From assembly GCA_947502885.1 (NCBI GenBank), contig CANNBP010000016.1, positions 94,007 to 158,006 on the forward strand: a stretch of 64,000 nt of DNA. Reading direction: 5' to 3'. The notes below the pieces were generated by a model. The model saw nothing but the letters and a program-made list of their open reading frames with translations, did not search any database and was not told where the DNA came from. Of this stretch, positions 27,331 to 35,793 are shown in pieces (within the stretch, counting starts at the first letter, position 1; each line of letters starts with the position of its first letter). Source of the stretch: an uncultured Aquimarina sp. Lineage in GTDB: Bacteria; Bacteroidota; Bacteroidia; Flavobacteriales; Flavobacteriaceae. A program made the position numbers and the translations under genes.

Positions 27331-27921
27331 ATGATAAATGAAAAACAGGATCTTACAGAGTTTATAAAAAATATTATTCCTGATAGCTCTATTTCATCGA
27401 TACAAACCATTGTTGATCTTTTTCAGTATAAAAAAATAAAGAAAGGAGATCTATTAGTTGTCAAAGGATGTTTTAGCGATGATTACTTTTTTTTAAGTAA
27501 GGGATTAATGCGTACTTATCTTTATGATGTAAACGCCAACGAAATTACGACAGATTTTCATACTGCTAAGAATATTGTATTTGAAGTAACTTCTTTTTTT
27601 AAGAGAACGCAATCTCAAGTATATATACAAGCAGTAATCGATTGTGAGGGATATTATATCCCTTATGAGCAGTTAAATTCACTTTTTCATGAAATGCCAA
27701 CCTTTAGAGATTTTGGAAGGGCAATTTTGGTAAAAGAGTTTATAGCATCAAAAGAACGCACAATCTCGATGATCAATCAGACAGCAGAGCAGAGATATTC
27801 TCATTTAGTAAAATCTAACTCAGAAATACTATTGAGTGCTCCATTAAAACAAATTGCTTCTTATTTGGGGATAACAGATAGTACTTTAAGTCGTATCCGT
27901 AGAGATTTTTCTAAAATTTAA
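27331..27921 (+). CDS. Crp/Fnr-family transcriptional regulator
   Basis: The product is 196 aa. An N-terminal cyclic-nucleotide-binding-like beta barrel (about 15-125; KKGDLLVVKGCFSDDYFFLSKGLMR) is followed by the dimer helix and a C-terminal winged helix with LKQIASYLGITDSTLSRIRRDF. It lacks the cysteine cluster of an Fnr oxygen sensor. Many Bacteroidetes encode several such short Crp-like regulators of unknown ligand. The matching dyads upstream of itself and of the next gene suggest autoregulation and control of the membrane-protein gene. Confidence 0.9.
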   Translation: MINEKQDLTEFIKNIIPDSSISSIQTIVDLFQYKKIKKGDLLVVKGCFSDDYFFLSKGLMRTYLYDVNANEITTDFHTAKNIVFEVTSFFKRTQSQVYIQAVIDCEGYYIPYEQLNSLFHEMPTFRDFGRAILVKEFIASKERTISMINQTAEQRYSHLVKSNSEILLSAPLKQIASYLGITDSTLSRIRRDFSKI

Positions 27922-27925
27922 TTTC

Positions 27926-27939
27926 TTGTCATTTGTCAA
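27926..27939 (+). promoter_or_regulatory. CRP/FNR-type dyad before the membrane-protein gene
   Basis: TTGTCATTTGTCAA is a TTGTC-N4-GTCAA dyad, nested in the inverted repeat TTTCTTG / CAAGAAA (27922-27943), directly after the regulator's stop codon and 53 nt before the next ATG. Confidence 0.45.
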
Positions 27940-27991
27940 GAAAACTCTCTTTATAAATGACCAAATTTGAATAGATTTTTATTCAAAAATA

Positions 27992-28669
27992 ATGGAACAA
28001 ATACCTTTTGCAATAGCCGTATTATTTATAATCCTCACTCTTGTAACTGTATTTATATTTTTTAAAGCTGCAAAAAATAATTTTTGGGTAATATTAGTAT
28101 GTTTGGTAGTAGGATTATTACAGTTTATACTTGGAATATCTGGATTTTATCAAAATATAGATACCACACCTCCAAGGTTCTTTTTACTACTACCACCTAG
28201 TATTGTTTTAATTATTTTATTATTCTTAACCAAAAGAGGAAAAAGATTTATAGATACTTTGGATATAAAAAAAATAACTCTTTTACATAGTATAAGGGTT
28301 CCTGTAGAGCTTATATTACATAGCATTTTTTTATACCAATTAATTCCTGTTGAGATGACTTATCAAGGGTATAACTTTGATATAATTTCGGGAATATCTG
28401 CACCTGTAATATACTTTCTCATATTTAACAAAAAAAAGTACTCAAAGCAATTACTCATGTTCTGGAATTTAGTATGCCTAGCTCTTTTGGCAAATATAAT
28501 AGTCATAGCTACTTTATCTGCACAAACGCCATTTCAAAAATTAGCATTTGATCAACCCAATGTGGCGTTGATGTATTTCCCTTTTGTTTGGTTACCTTCT
28601 ATAGTTGTACCTTTAGTATTACTATCACATTTGGCAAGTATACGACAGCTTGTAAAAATTAAGTCCTAG
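27992..28669 (+). CDS. Polytopic membrane protein downstream of a Crp/Fnr regulator
   Basis: The product is 225 aa with 6-7 hydrophobic helices and no soluble domain of note. I recognise no family or catalytic motif. It follows the Crp/Fnr gene by 70 nt, and a CRP/FNR-like dyad lies in the gap, so it is probably that regulator's target. The pairing of a small regulator with an integral membrane protein is seen elsewhere in Flavobacteriia, but function is unknown. Confidence 0.75.
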   Translation: MEQIPFAIAVLFIILTLVTVFIFFKAAKNNFWVILVCLVVGLLQFILGISGFYQNIDTTPPRFFLLLPPSIVLIILLFLTKRGKRFIDTLDIKKITLLHSIRVPVELILHSIFLYQLIPVEMTYQGYNFDIISGISAPVIYFLIFNKKKYSKQLLMFWNLVCLALLANIIVIATLSAQTPFQKLAFDQPNVALMYFPFVWLPSIVVPLVLLSHLASIRQLVKIKS

Positions 28670-28725
28670 TAGTTATTATCCAGAACTTAAGAATTTATTG
28701 TTGATATAAAATAGATATAAAAGAT

Positions 28726-28974
28726 ATGAAGTCGAAAACTTTTCATTTGTATCAATCAATAGAAGCTAGTGAGAAATACTATTGTGACTTTGGTCCCAAT
28801 TCTGATTATCAAAAACAACTGCATGATTCAGGGTTAAGAGGAGTGGGTACAGATAATACTGACGAAGCAAGAATATTAGAATTGTCTAACCATACTTTTT
28901 ATAGCGACTTTGTTCGTGCCTCAAAATTCTTTAACACAACAAACACCACATCCTATAATCAATGGATTTATTAA
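28726..28974 (+). CDS. Small hypothetical protein, possibly a gene fragment
   Basis: The product is 82 aa from ATG 28726, soluble, with no recognised domain (segments HLYQSIEASEKYYCDFG and SNHTFYSDFVRASKFFN). It lies 56 nt after the membrane protein in a decaying stretch, next to a broken cupin gene, so it may be the 5' part of a longer gene that lost its end. Confidence 0.45.
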   Translation: MKSKTFHLYQSIEASEKYYCDFGPNSDYQKQLHDSGLRGVGTDNTDEARILELSNHTFYSDFVRASKFFNTTNTTSYNQWIY

Positions 28975-29123
28975 TGCACTATAGCAAGTGTGTGAGGTTT
29001 GGTATGTACTAATAGCGAGTTTGGTTTTTATTGTTTTACAAAAGATCATTCTAAGTTACTGTATAAATTAGAGCCCTCAATATGGCTATTGTAACAAAAA
29101 GAGAACTTTACAAAAAATATGTA

Positions 29124-29492
29124 ATGATGGAAATAGAGAAAGTAAGTTTAAAATCCAAATAGAAAACTTTTAATGAACATTGGACTCCAAAAATAGTTGG
29201 AGAATTAAATAATCAATTTATTAAAATAGCAAAGTTCAAAGGAGAATTTGTTATGCATAAGCATGAAGGTGAAGATGAACTTTTTTATGTTATAGAAGGA
29301 AAGTTGTTTATTGAATTCGTTGATAAAACTATAGAATTAAATTCTGGCGAATTTCTAATCGTCCCAAAAGGAATAGAACATAAATCTTATGCACCAAAAG
29401 AAGTAAGTGTTATGTTATTTGAACCTATTTCAACACTTAATACAGGAAATCAAAATAATAAACTTACAGTTTCTGATTTGGATAAAATCTAA
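29124..29492 (+). pseudogene. Cupin-domain gene interrupted by an in-frame TAG
   Basis: From ATG 29124 the frame reads MMEIEKVSLKSK, then TAG at 29160-29162, then continues without interruption as KTFNEHWTPKIVGELNNQF and FVMHKHEGEDELFYVIEGK, ending TVSDLDKI. The whole 122-codon frame is a typical small cupin: the metal-binding motif HKHEGEDELFYVIEG and second motif PKGIEHKSYAP are intact. A shortened product could start at ATG 29253, inside the first cupin motif, but it would lack the first strands. Read as one gene inactivated by a single nonsense change. Confidence 0.7.
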
Positions 29493-29529
29493 TCTGGAAA
29501 TAATAGTTTGGATAAGCTAATGTTGAAGT

Positions 29530-29745
29530 TTTTTTGTAAAAAAGAAAAGAAGACTTGTATTTTGTTTGTAAACTGTTGGCTAATAGTTTGGGGAGTTATG
29601 ACTCATGTTATATTTACCCTTTGGGGAAAAGTTACTGTAAACATAGTAGATTGTCATTTTTTTACAAACAAAACCAATAAAGTCTTCGTTTTCAATCTAA
29701 TTTTGACAGGTAGCGTGATGTTTTAAATTGACAATGGTATTGTTT
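29530..29745. repeat. Imperfect direct repeat, copy A (pairs with 30040-30255)
   Basis: The core shared by both copies includes TTTACC near 29613, TCTTCGTTTTC, AATTTTGACA and GTAGCGTGAT near 29710. I estimate roughly three quarters identity over about 150 nt. No convincing gene lies in it. Confidence 0.6.
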
Positions 29746-29785
29746 AATTGGCGAGGTATGATGATTCTTTATTTTTATATGACTT

Positions 29786-29915
29786 ACTTCAGAATCACAT
29801 TTCAAATATATAGATGTTATCTCCTTTTTTTCTTAGTACTTCGATGAATGAAGTATTGCTTTCGATGAATGGTTTTTATTCAAAGATGTACTATTCATCT
29901 ATTCTTAAAATAGGA
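29786..29915. repeat. Imperfect direct repeat, copy C (pairs with 31121-31245), with hairpin
   Basis: It shares CACATTTCAAA/TACATTTCAAA, a TTCGATGA block and the hairpin GATGAATGGT (29864-29873) with ACTATTCATC (29890-29899) with the copy at 31121. It lies about 40 nt after copy A. Confidence 0.6.
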
Positions 29916-30039
29916 TTCAAAATTTATGTTTTTTTTAAGCTTGAACTAACTGTAAATTAAGTTTTAATAGTATTTTGTTGTTGTTTTGAATGATTTAAGA
30001 GAGGTTTACTATTTGCAAGGACTACCTAGGTATTTTAGT

Positions 30040-30255
30040 TAAAAAAAGAAAACGAAAGTTTTTTAAGTATTTACAAAGTAGCGGTTTTTAATTAGGTTGG
30101 TGATGACTTATTCTAATTTACCTTTTGGGGGAAAGTTATTGTAAATATAGTTTTGAGTCATATGTTGTAAATAGAATTTAATAAAACCTTCGTTTTCGAT
30201 TCAATTTTGACAAGTAGCGTGATTTTTTTATTTGACAATGTGCTACATTAATTAT
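30040..30255. repeat. Imperfect direct repeat, copy B, downstream of the GT2 gene
   Basis: The counterpart of copy A, immediately beyond the 3' end of the minus-strand glycosyltransferase gene. It shares TTTACC, GTTATTGTAAA, CCTTCGTTTTC, AATTTTGACA and GTAGCGTGAT with copy A. Confidence 0.6.
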
Positions 30256-30291
30256 TAGGGGGTTATTACGTTTATAAATATTCTAGTAGTA

Positions 30292-31113
30292 TTATGCTGC
30301 GAATGATGGAGTAGGCAATCCGAAGATCTCTACTATTGGTTCTTGCACTATACTTTTACTTGCATAATTTATGTTTTGAAGTATGTTATAATTAAACCAG
30401 ATAGATAGTAATCTGTATGGAATCTCTAAAGAATCTTTAATTCCTAACTTAGAGTCATCCATATGTACCCATCTTTGTAAAGGTTGCTCATATATTTTAT
30501 TCATGATTTCTGCTTTTCCAAAGTGTCTTTTCATTTTGATAAACATTTCGACATCAAATAACCATCTACTAAAGAAGTTTTTATTGAATATAACAGGAAC
30601 CAGATCTGCTTTGAATACTTTGGCTCCACATTGGGTATCTTTAATTGATAAACCAAGAATGAACACAATAAGAATGTTTATTAGTTTTGAAATCATGGCC
30701 CTTAAACCATTTTTTTTAATGGTATCAGATGCATTTTTAGCTCTAGACCCAAAAACAAAGCTCAATTTTTCGTTTGTTTTTAATGTTTGTAGTAATCCAT
30801 CAAAATCTTCAAAATCTGTGGATAAATCAGCATCGATAAACCCAATAAACTCTATATCGCTTCTGCTATGAAGGTATCTAGCTCCTGCTCTTACAGCTGC
30901 AGCTTTACCAGAATTCTTTTTGATATCGATAACACTTACTTTTTGTGTATTTATAGATTGAATATTTAATAATACGTCTATGGTGTTATCTTTACTTCCA
31001 TCATTTACAAAACACAAATGAAAGTCATTTTCTTGTTGAATGAAATTTGTAAAAGCGGTTACGTTTAATCTCTTTTCTTCGTTATAGCAAGGTATAATGA
31101 TTCCAGTTTTCAT
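30292..31113 (-). CDS. GT2-family glycosyltransferase, polyprenyl-phosphate glycosyltransferase type
   Basis: The product is 273 aa with the GT-A fold motifs GIIIPCYNEEKRL, FVNDGSKDNT, GKAAAVRAGARYL, FIDADLSTDF (the metal-binding DxD-like site) and GSRAKNASD, as in Dpm1/Alg5-like transferases. It has one central hydrophobic segment (ISKLINILIVFILGLSI). It would transfer a sugar from a nucleotide donor, probably to a lipid phosphate, at the inner membrane. It is divergent from the three-gene polysaccharide operon at 31475 and bracketed by the repeats described separately. Substrate is unknown. Confidence 0.9.
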   Translation of the reverse strand: MKTGIIIPCYNEEKRLNVTAFTNFIQQENDFHLCFVNDGSKDNTIDVLLNIQSINTQKVSVIDIKKNSGKAAAVRAGARYLHSRSDIEFIGFIDADLSTDFEDFDGLLQTLKTNEKLSFVFGSRAKNASDTIKKNGLRAMISKLINILIVFILGLSIKDTQCGAKVFKADLVPVIFNKNFFSRWLFDVEMFIKMKRHFGKAEIMNKIYEQPLQRWVHMDDSKLGIKDSLEIPYRLLSIWFNYNILQNINYASKSIVQEPIVEIFGLPTPSFAA

Positions 31114-31120
31114 AATTGAT

Positions 31121-31245
31121 TATTTTAGGATTACATTTCAAAAGTACCTATGAATTAAGCTTTTCTAGAGCATATTTCGATGAGTAGAGAATTGCCTACG
31201 ATGAATGGTTTTTGTCGAAGGACATACCATTCATCTATACCTAAA
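31121..31245. repeat. Imperfect direct repeat, copy D, upstream of the GT2 gene, with hairpin
   Basis: The counterpart of copy C, directly 5' of the GT2 start codon. It carries the perfect 10-bp hairpin GATGAATGGT (31200-31209) / ACCATTCATC (31226-31235). The remaining bases to 31474 form the divergent promoter region of the GT2 gene and the polysaccharide operon; I see no gene there. Confidence 0.6.
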
Positions 31246-31474
31246 ACTTTACCAAGAAGTTTTAGAGTACCTTGTTATAAAGTGAGAAAATGTAATATAA
31301 TTGCTTATAGGTTTTAGCAAAGTAGTTTACCCCTGTGCATGCCAAAGGGTTCTGGCGAGATTTTAAAATCTAGTGACACTTTAAGTTAGAGGCAGTTTCA
31401 AGATGTACTAGTTTTTCTATTACTTAATCTGGGTTTATTGTATATTTAGTATCGAAAACTATGGCGAGCTTTAT

Positions 31475-34400
31475 ATGAATAAAACCACAAACAGGTATTT
31501 AATCAGTGCATTACTCATTGGAGTGGTTTTTCATGGCACGACTATTTTCTTCACCTTAGAGTCTACATATGATGCACTAATTCATCTATTTTTTGGAAAT
31601 CATTATGCCAATAATTGGTTTGAAACATGGAACTACAGCTGGTATACCGGATTTACAGTATTGGGATACCCCCCATTAGTACATCAGAGTATTGGATTAC
31701 TTTCGTATATAGGAGGGTTAAAGTTTGGTTTGTTTACCGTAGCTATAATAGCAATTATACTTTTTATTACGGGGATTTATCGCTTTGCCCTTTTGCTTAC
31801 TTCAAATCGAAAAGTAGCAGGGTATACGGCAATATTTGCAGTATTCTCATCGGCTTTCATAGAAACACTCCATATTTTTGGGCAATTACCTAGTATTATA
31901 GGGCTGTCTGTATTACTACATGCATTACCAGAAATTTATTTGTGGCTTAAAGTAGGTTCCTACAAATATTTAATAAATGCGTTAAGTCTCATTGCGGTTA
32001 CTGTAACTTCTCATCACGTAACTCCAATTTTTGGAATGGTATTTTTTATTTTTCCATTGATAGGTATGGTGATTATGGATGTCTCAAGAGAAAAAGTAAA
32101 TTCGTATAAAGAAATCAGGGTTTCACTTTTTTTAAGAAGTTTTTTAGCACTTTTTAAAAGAATTGTTGGTTTTGGTTTTGGATCTCTTCTATTAATTATT
32201 ACCTGTATTTTGCCGTATTGGATAAACACAAAAAATAACCCAATAACTCAAGTCCCTATTCCTCATGGATCAAGAGATAATTTTTTTGAAATTACTTCTT
32301 CTGGGTTAGTGTTTTTTTTAATACCATGGGGGATTTTACTATTCTTTATTCCATATATATGGTATCGATTTTATAGTAAGCGGTATTTGTTTTTTGGACT
32401 ATCGATCACAGTTTTAGCTATTTTAGGAACAGGAGGAACAACACCAATTCCAAAAATGGTGCTAGGAGAAAACGCATTTAATATTCTTACCTTAGATAGA
32501 TTTACATTATGGGCATCTATGATGGCTTTACCGATGTTTGGTGAATTTGTGTATCGATTCGTAGAAGGAGATTTAAAACAGAAAATACAAGATAACTACG
32601 GAAGTATCTACTATAGGATTCTAGGAGGGGTAAGTATTTCTACATTTTTATGTATTACATTTTTTACGATGAGTTTAGGGTATTTTAGACCTCTACAACC
32701 ACAAAAGATTAAAATGCTGCCCATCCAGAACTTTTTAAGTCAGGATCAACATGATAAATGGCGATTTTTGCCCTTAGGTTTTGGAGATCAAATGGCTTGG
32801 TTGTCTGCCCAAACCAATGCGATGACTGTAGACGGTAACTACCATTCGGCAAGAAGGTTGCCAGAATTAACTACGAGAGCAGTAGAGCGTCTCGAAAATT
32901 CTAAATATAGAGGGTTCGAGGGTATTGGCTCATTACAACAGTTTCTTACAGTACCAGAAAAATATAATCTCAAGTATGTATTCTCAAATGATAAGTTTTA
33001 TGATCCTATTTTGTTTTTCTGTGGGTGGCAGCGGTTACGACAGTTAGAGAATGGTATTATGGTTTGGGAAAAACTAAATGTTCCCCCATTATCAAGTATT
33101 TTGCCAAGAGAAGATGTTCCTACTTTTCAGAAATTAATGTGGAGTTTGATTCCTCTAACTACTGTTTTGTTAGCCCTTATAATTAATATCCAACTCATAT
33201 GGATAAGAGCTTTGAAAGCAAAAAACAAGAGTTTTCCGGTGTACTTTAAATTTGGAGTACCTTATAGAGAGTTTCATTCATCTATTTTTAAGACATCTTA
33301 TTTGTGGGGAGGGTTAATGATTGTACTTACTGCTTATGGTTTTTATTTAACTTATATAAAAAATGCCAAACAGATTAGTCCTGTTAATGTTACAGAATCA
33401 TATTATGACGCATTAGATTTTAAAGAGTTTAAAAGAGCATATTCTTACATTGATCCAAAAAGCAATAAAACGATAGATCAGTATATGCTTGAGATATCGG
33501 TTACAGATGGTCTTTTAAGTTCGTATGCAAAGCTTGATGAAATTAGTGTTGATGTTATTGCAAAAACAGATAGTACTGCAAAAGTAAAAGCAATAACACA
33601 TTGGATTACACCCTTAGAAAAGATAGACAAAACTTTTTATCATGAATTAGTGCAGTATGGCAATAGATGGTTTGTAAAACCATCATTATATGATTTAGAT
33701 ATTCCGCCAGATCAATTATATGCACGGAATACTACGACATATTATAATCATGGGCGAAGAAGAATAAGTTCAGAACAGACCTATCATGAGGATGTACTTA
33801 AACAACCTGTTTTAGAGGTGTTAATGGCAAAAATTGTAGAGCGTGATAATCAATATTCGATTATTGGTCAATTGCAAAATATTGACAATGTCCCTGCAGA
33901 TGTTGTGGTAACCGGAACATTGTATAATAGTCGAAATGAAAAATTGGCAGAGTATAATGTGAAGCATCAAATGAAACACAAATTACTGCCAAAAGAGATC
34001 ACAAGTTTTCGAATTAATTTTGAAGGGATTGCATGGGTAGATAGAAAAGAAGCAAAGCCTGATACTTTTGATCCAGATCAGTTTACTATAATGAAATTAG
34101 AGGAAACACCGGCCAAATTTAATTTGCAATGCGCGGGTAATGTGGCCACAGTAGATTTGTATAAAGAGTTTTCGATTAATGATTTAACTGTAAAAAATAA
34201 TCAAATTGAAGGTACTGTTTTTAATTCGGGATTAAAAGAAATTACTATTCCAATGCTATTGGTTTCATACTATAATCAAGATCATGAATTAGTGTGGGTT
34301 GATCATCAATATTTAAGAGAAGGTATACGCCAACAACGTAAACAATATTTTAAATACAAACTACTAGATTTATCATGTGTGCAGAAAATAAATTCTGATA

Positions 34401-34564
34401 TGAAGAATGTACTTGTAAACGGATTAGAGAATAGATTGATAAGTGATAAAGTAGTACCAGAACGAATAGTAGAACATACATCTAAACAATTTATACCTAT
34501 CAAAGGAAAGGGATTTAATTACATTACATTGAGTATAAATACATATATAGGATCTTCAAATTGA
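31475..34564 (+). CDS. Large polytopic membrane protein, PTPS-related/GT-C-like, with soluble C-terminal half
   Basis: The product is 1029 aa. Residues 1-400 hold about ten TM helices with an early loop DALIHLFFGNHYANNWFETW and GYPPLVHQ, the pattern of the '6-pyruvoyl-tetrahydropterin synthase-related' membrane family and of GT-C glycosyltransferases. Two further helices lie near 560 and 620. The rest (about 640-1029) is soluble: an NTF2-like segment (SYYDALDFKEFKRAYSYIDP) and beta-rich segments. It probably handles a lipid-linked sugar during polymer synthesis. Its stop overlaps the next start (TGATG at 34562-34566), so the three genes are translated together. Confidence 0.75.
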   Translation: MNKTTNRYLISALLIGVVFHGTTIFFTLESTYDALIHLFFGNHYANNWFETWNYSWYTGFTVLGYPPLVHQSIGLLSYIGGLKFGLFTVAIIAIILFITGIYRFALLLTSNRKVAGYTAIFAVFSSAFIETLHIFGQLPSIIGLSVLLHALPEIYLWLKVGSYKYLINALSLIAVTVTSHHVTPIFGMVFFIFPLIGMVIMDVSREKVNSYKEIRVSLFLRSFLALFKRIVGFGFGSLLLIITCILPYWINTKNNPITQVPIPHGSRDNFFEITSSGLVFFLIPWGILLFFIPYIWYRFYSKRYLFFGLSITVLAILGTGGTTPIPKMVLGENAFNILTLDRFTLWASMMALPMFGEFVYRFVEGDLKQKIQDNYGSIYYRILGGVSISTFLCITFFTMSLGYFRPLQPQKIKMLPIQNFLSQDQHDKWRFLPLGFGDQMAWLSAQTNAMTVDGNYHSARRLPELTTRAVERLENSKYRGFEGIGSLQQFLTVPEKYNLKYVFSNDKFYDPILFFCGWQRLRQLENGIMVWEKLNVPPLSSILPREDVPTFQKLMWSLIPLTTVLLALIINIQLIWIRALKAKNKSFPVYFKFGVPYREFHSSIFKTSYLWGGLMIVLTAYGFYLTYIKNAKQISPVNVTESYYDALDFKEFKRAYSYIDPKSNKTIDQYMLEISVTDGLLSSYAKLDEISVDVIAKTDSTAKVKAITHWITPLEKIDKTFYHELVQYGNRWFVKPSLYDLDIPPDQLYARNTTTYYNHGRRRISSEQTYHEDVLKQPVLEVLMAKIVERDNQYSIIGQLQNIDNVPADVVVTGTLYNSRNEKLAEYNVKHQMKHKLLPKEITSFRINFEGIAWVDRKEAKPDTFDPDQFTIMKLEETPAKFNLQCAGNVATVDLYKEFSINDLTVKNNQIEGTVFNSGLKEITIPMLLVSYYNQDHELVWVDHQYLREGIRQQRKQYFKYKLLDLSCVQKINSDMKNVLVNGLENRLISDKVVPERIVEHTSKQFIPIKGKGFNYITLSINTYIGSSN

Positions 34565-35793
34565 TGACACTAAAAGGAAAACATATCATTTTAGTGTCAA
34601 TTGTAGTCATAGGTGCAATTCATATTGCTTTTAGAGCAAGAATAAAGGATTCTAAAGAGGTTGTTGCAACTTTAGTGACCAAGAATTATGTATACGAAGC
34701 AGGAAATGAGATTGCATTAAGTTTTAAACTAAATACCGTTGCGCATACCACACTTGTTTTGCATGCTACTTTTGGTACTACAACACTGGTCTCAATGTCT
34801 CAAGAACCGCAATTTGTAATACCTGATTTTATTTCCAGAAAAAAAGGAAAAATAGCATTTACCTTATTATCCAAATCCAAAGTGTTGTATAAAGGAGAGC
34901 TAGATGTGATGACAAATACAGAGACTAATATTGAGTTAGAATCCTACATAGGGCCACCAAGTATTATAGCAGGAGGTATAGACTATACTATGCCTGTAAT
35001 TATTGCTACAGATTCTTATGATAACCCATTGCCCGATAGTACAAAAGTGTATATCAAACATCAGTTTTTAAATATAGAAAGAGAAGATCTGGTGTATAGT
35101 AAAGATATGATTGGCTGGCGAAATATATTCTCGTATAGGCAATCAGGAAGAATATTGTTGTTTTCTAAAGTAGAAGAAGTCGTTTCTAAAGAATTCTCTG
35201 TAGAAGTATATCCTTCTTTACCAGAAAATTTTGAGATCACTAGTAATCGCAAGCATACTTATGCAGATGGTAATCAAATTACCGATTTTATAACCTCGAT
35301 CATTAAAGATGAATATGGCAATATCATTAGTGATGGTTCTTTGGTAGAATTTGTAATTAAGGACCTAAACGGATCGATATTGCATGCTCAAGGTAGTACG
35401 ATTAATGGTCGGGCCGTGGCCAAAATATTACATCCCGATCATGAGGATGTTTGGCGAGTTAAAGCCTATGTACACGGAATGGCAGAGAGTAATGAAATAA
35501 CTGTAAAATACGCTCCGATAATTGATGATTTTGAAGTGAAGTTTGATATGGGCAACCGTAAGATTATGATTGGTCCATTGATGAGTTTTATGGAGCAGTT
35601 AATTCCAGATGGTGCTTTGGTCAAAGTCGTTATTTTAAAAAATGGAGAAGAAATAGATACACAAATCAAAACATCATATGATGGGATGATAACCTTTTGG
35701 TTACAAAATGGGTTTTATAAATCAGGAAATTATGATGTATATATAACCGCTTTAGGAATAGAAAAACAATATAAGAATATACGATTACAATGA
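34564..35793 (+). CDS. Membrane-anchored Ig-like multidomain protein of the polysaccharide operon
   Basis: The product is 409 aa from ATG 34564 (a TTG three bases earlier is in frame). One N-terminal TM helix (HIILVSIVVIGAIHIAF) is followed by three or four beta-sandwich domains of Ig/Big type. An example is IIDDFEVKFDMG; the segment NFEITSNRKHTYADGNQITDFITS resembles invasin-like Ig repeats. No enzyme motif is seen. It is probably a periplasmic scaffold for the neighbouring membrane protein and glycosidase; both its junctions are translational overlaps. Confidence 0.75.
   Translation: MTLKGKHIILVSIVVIGAIHIAFRARIKDSKEVVATLVTKNYVYEAGNEIALSFKLNTVAHTTLVLHATFGTTTLVSMSQEPQFVIPDFISRKKGKIAFTLLSKSKVLYKGELDVMTNTETNIELESYIGPPSIIAGGIDYTMPVIIATDSYDNPLPDSTKVYIKHQFLNIEREDLVYSKDMIGWRNIFSYRQSGRILLFSKVEEVVSKEFSVEVYPSLPENFEITSNRKHTYADGNQITDFITSIIKDEYGNIISDGSLVEFVIKDLNGSILHAQGSTINGRAVAKILHPDHEDVWRVKAYVHGMAESNEITVKYAPIIDDFEVKFDMGNRKIMIGPLMSFMEQLIPDGALVKVVILKNGEEIDTQIKTSYDGMITFWLQNGFYKSGNYDVYITALGIEKQYKNIRLQ

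Noticed and set aside
29508..29726. A 72-codon plus-strand frame in the repeat region
   Set aside because: It lies within imperfect repeat copy A; the other copy does not keep the frame open, and the sequence has no protein-like pattern.
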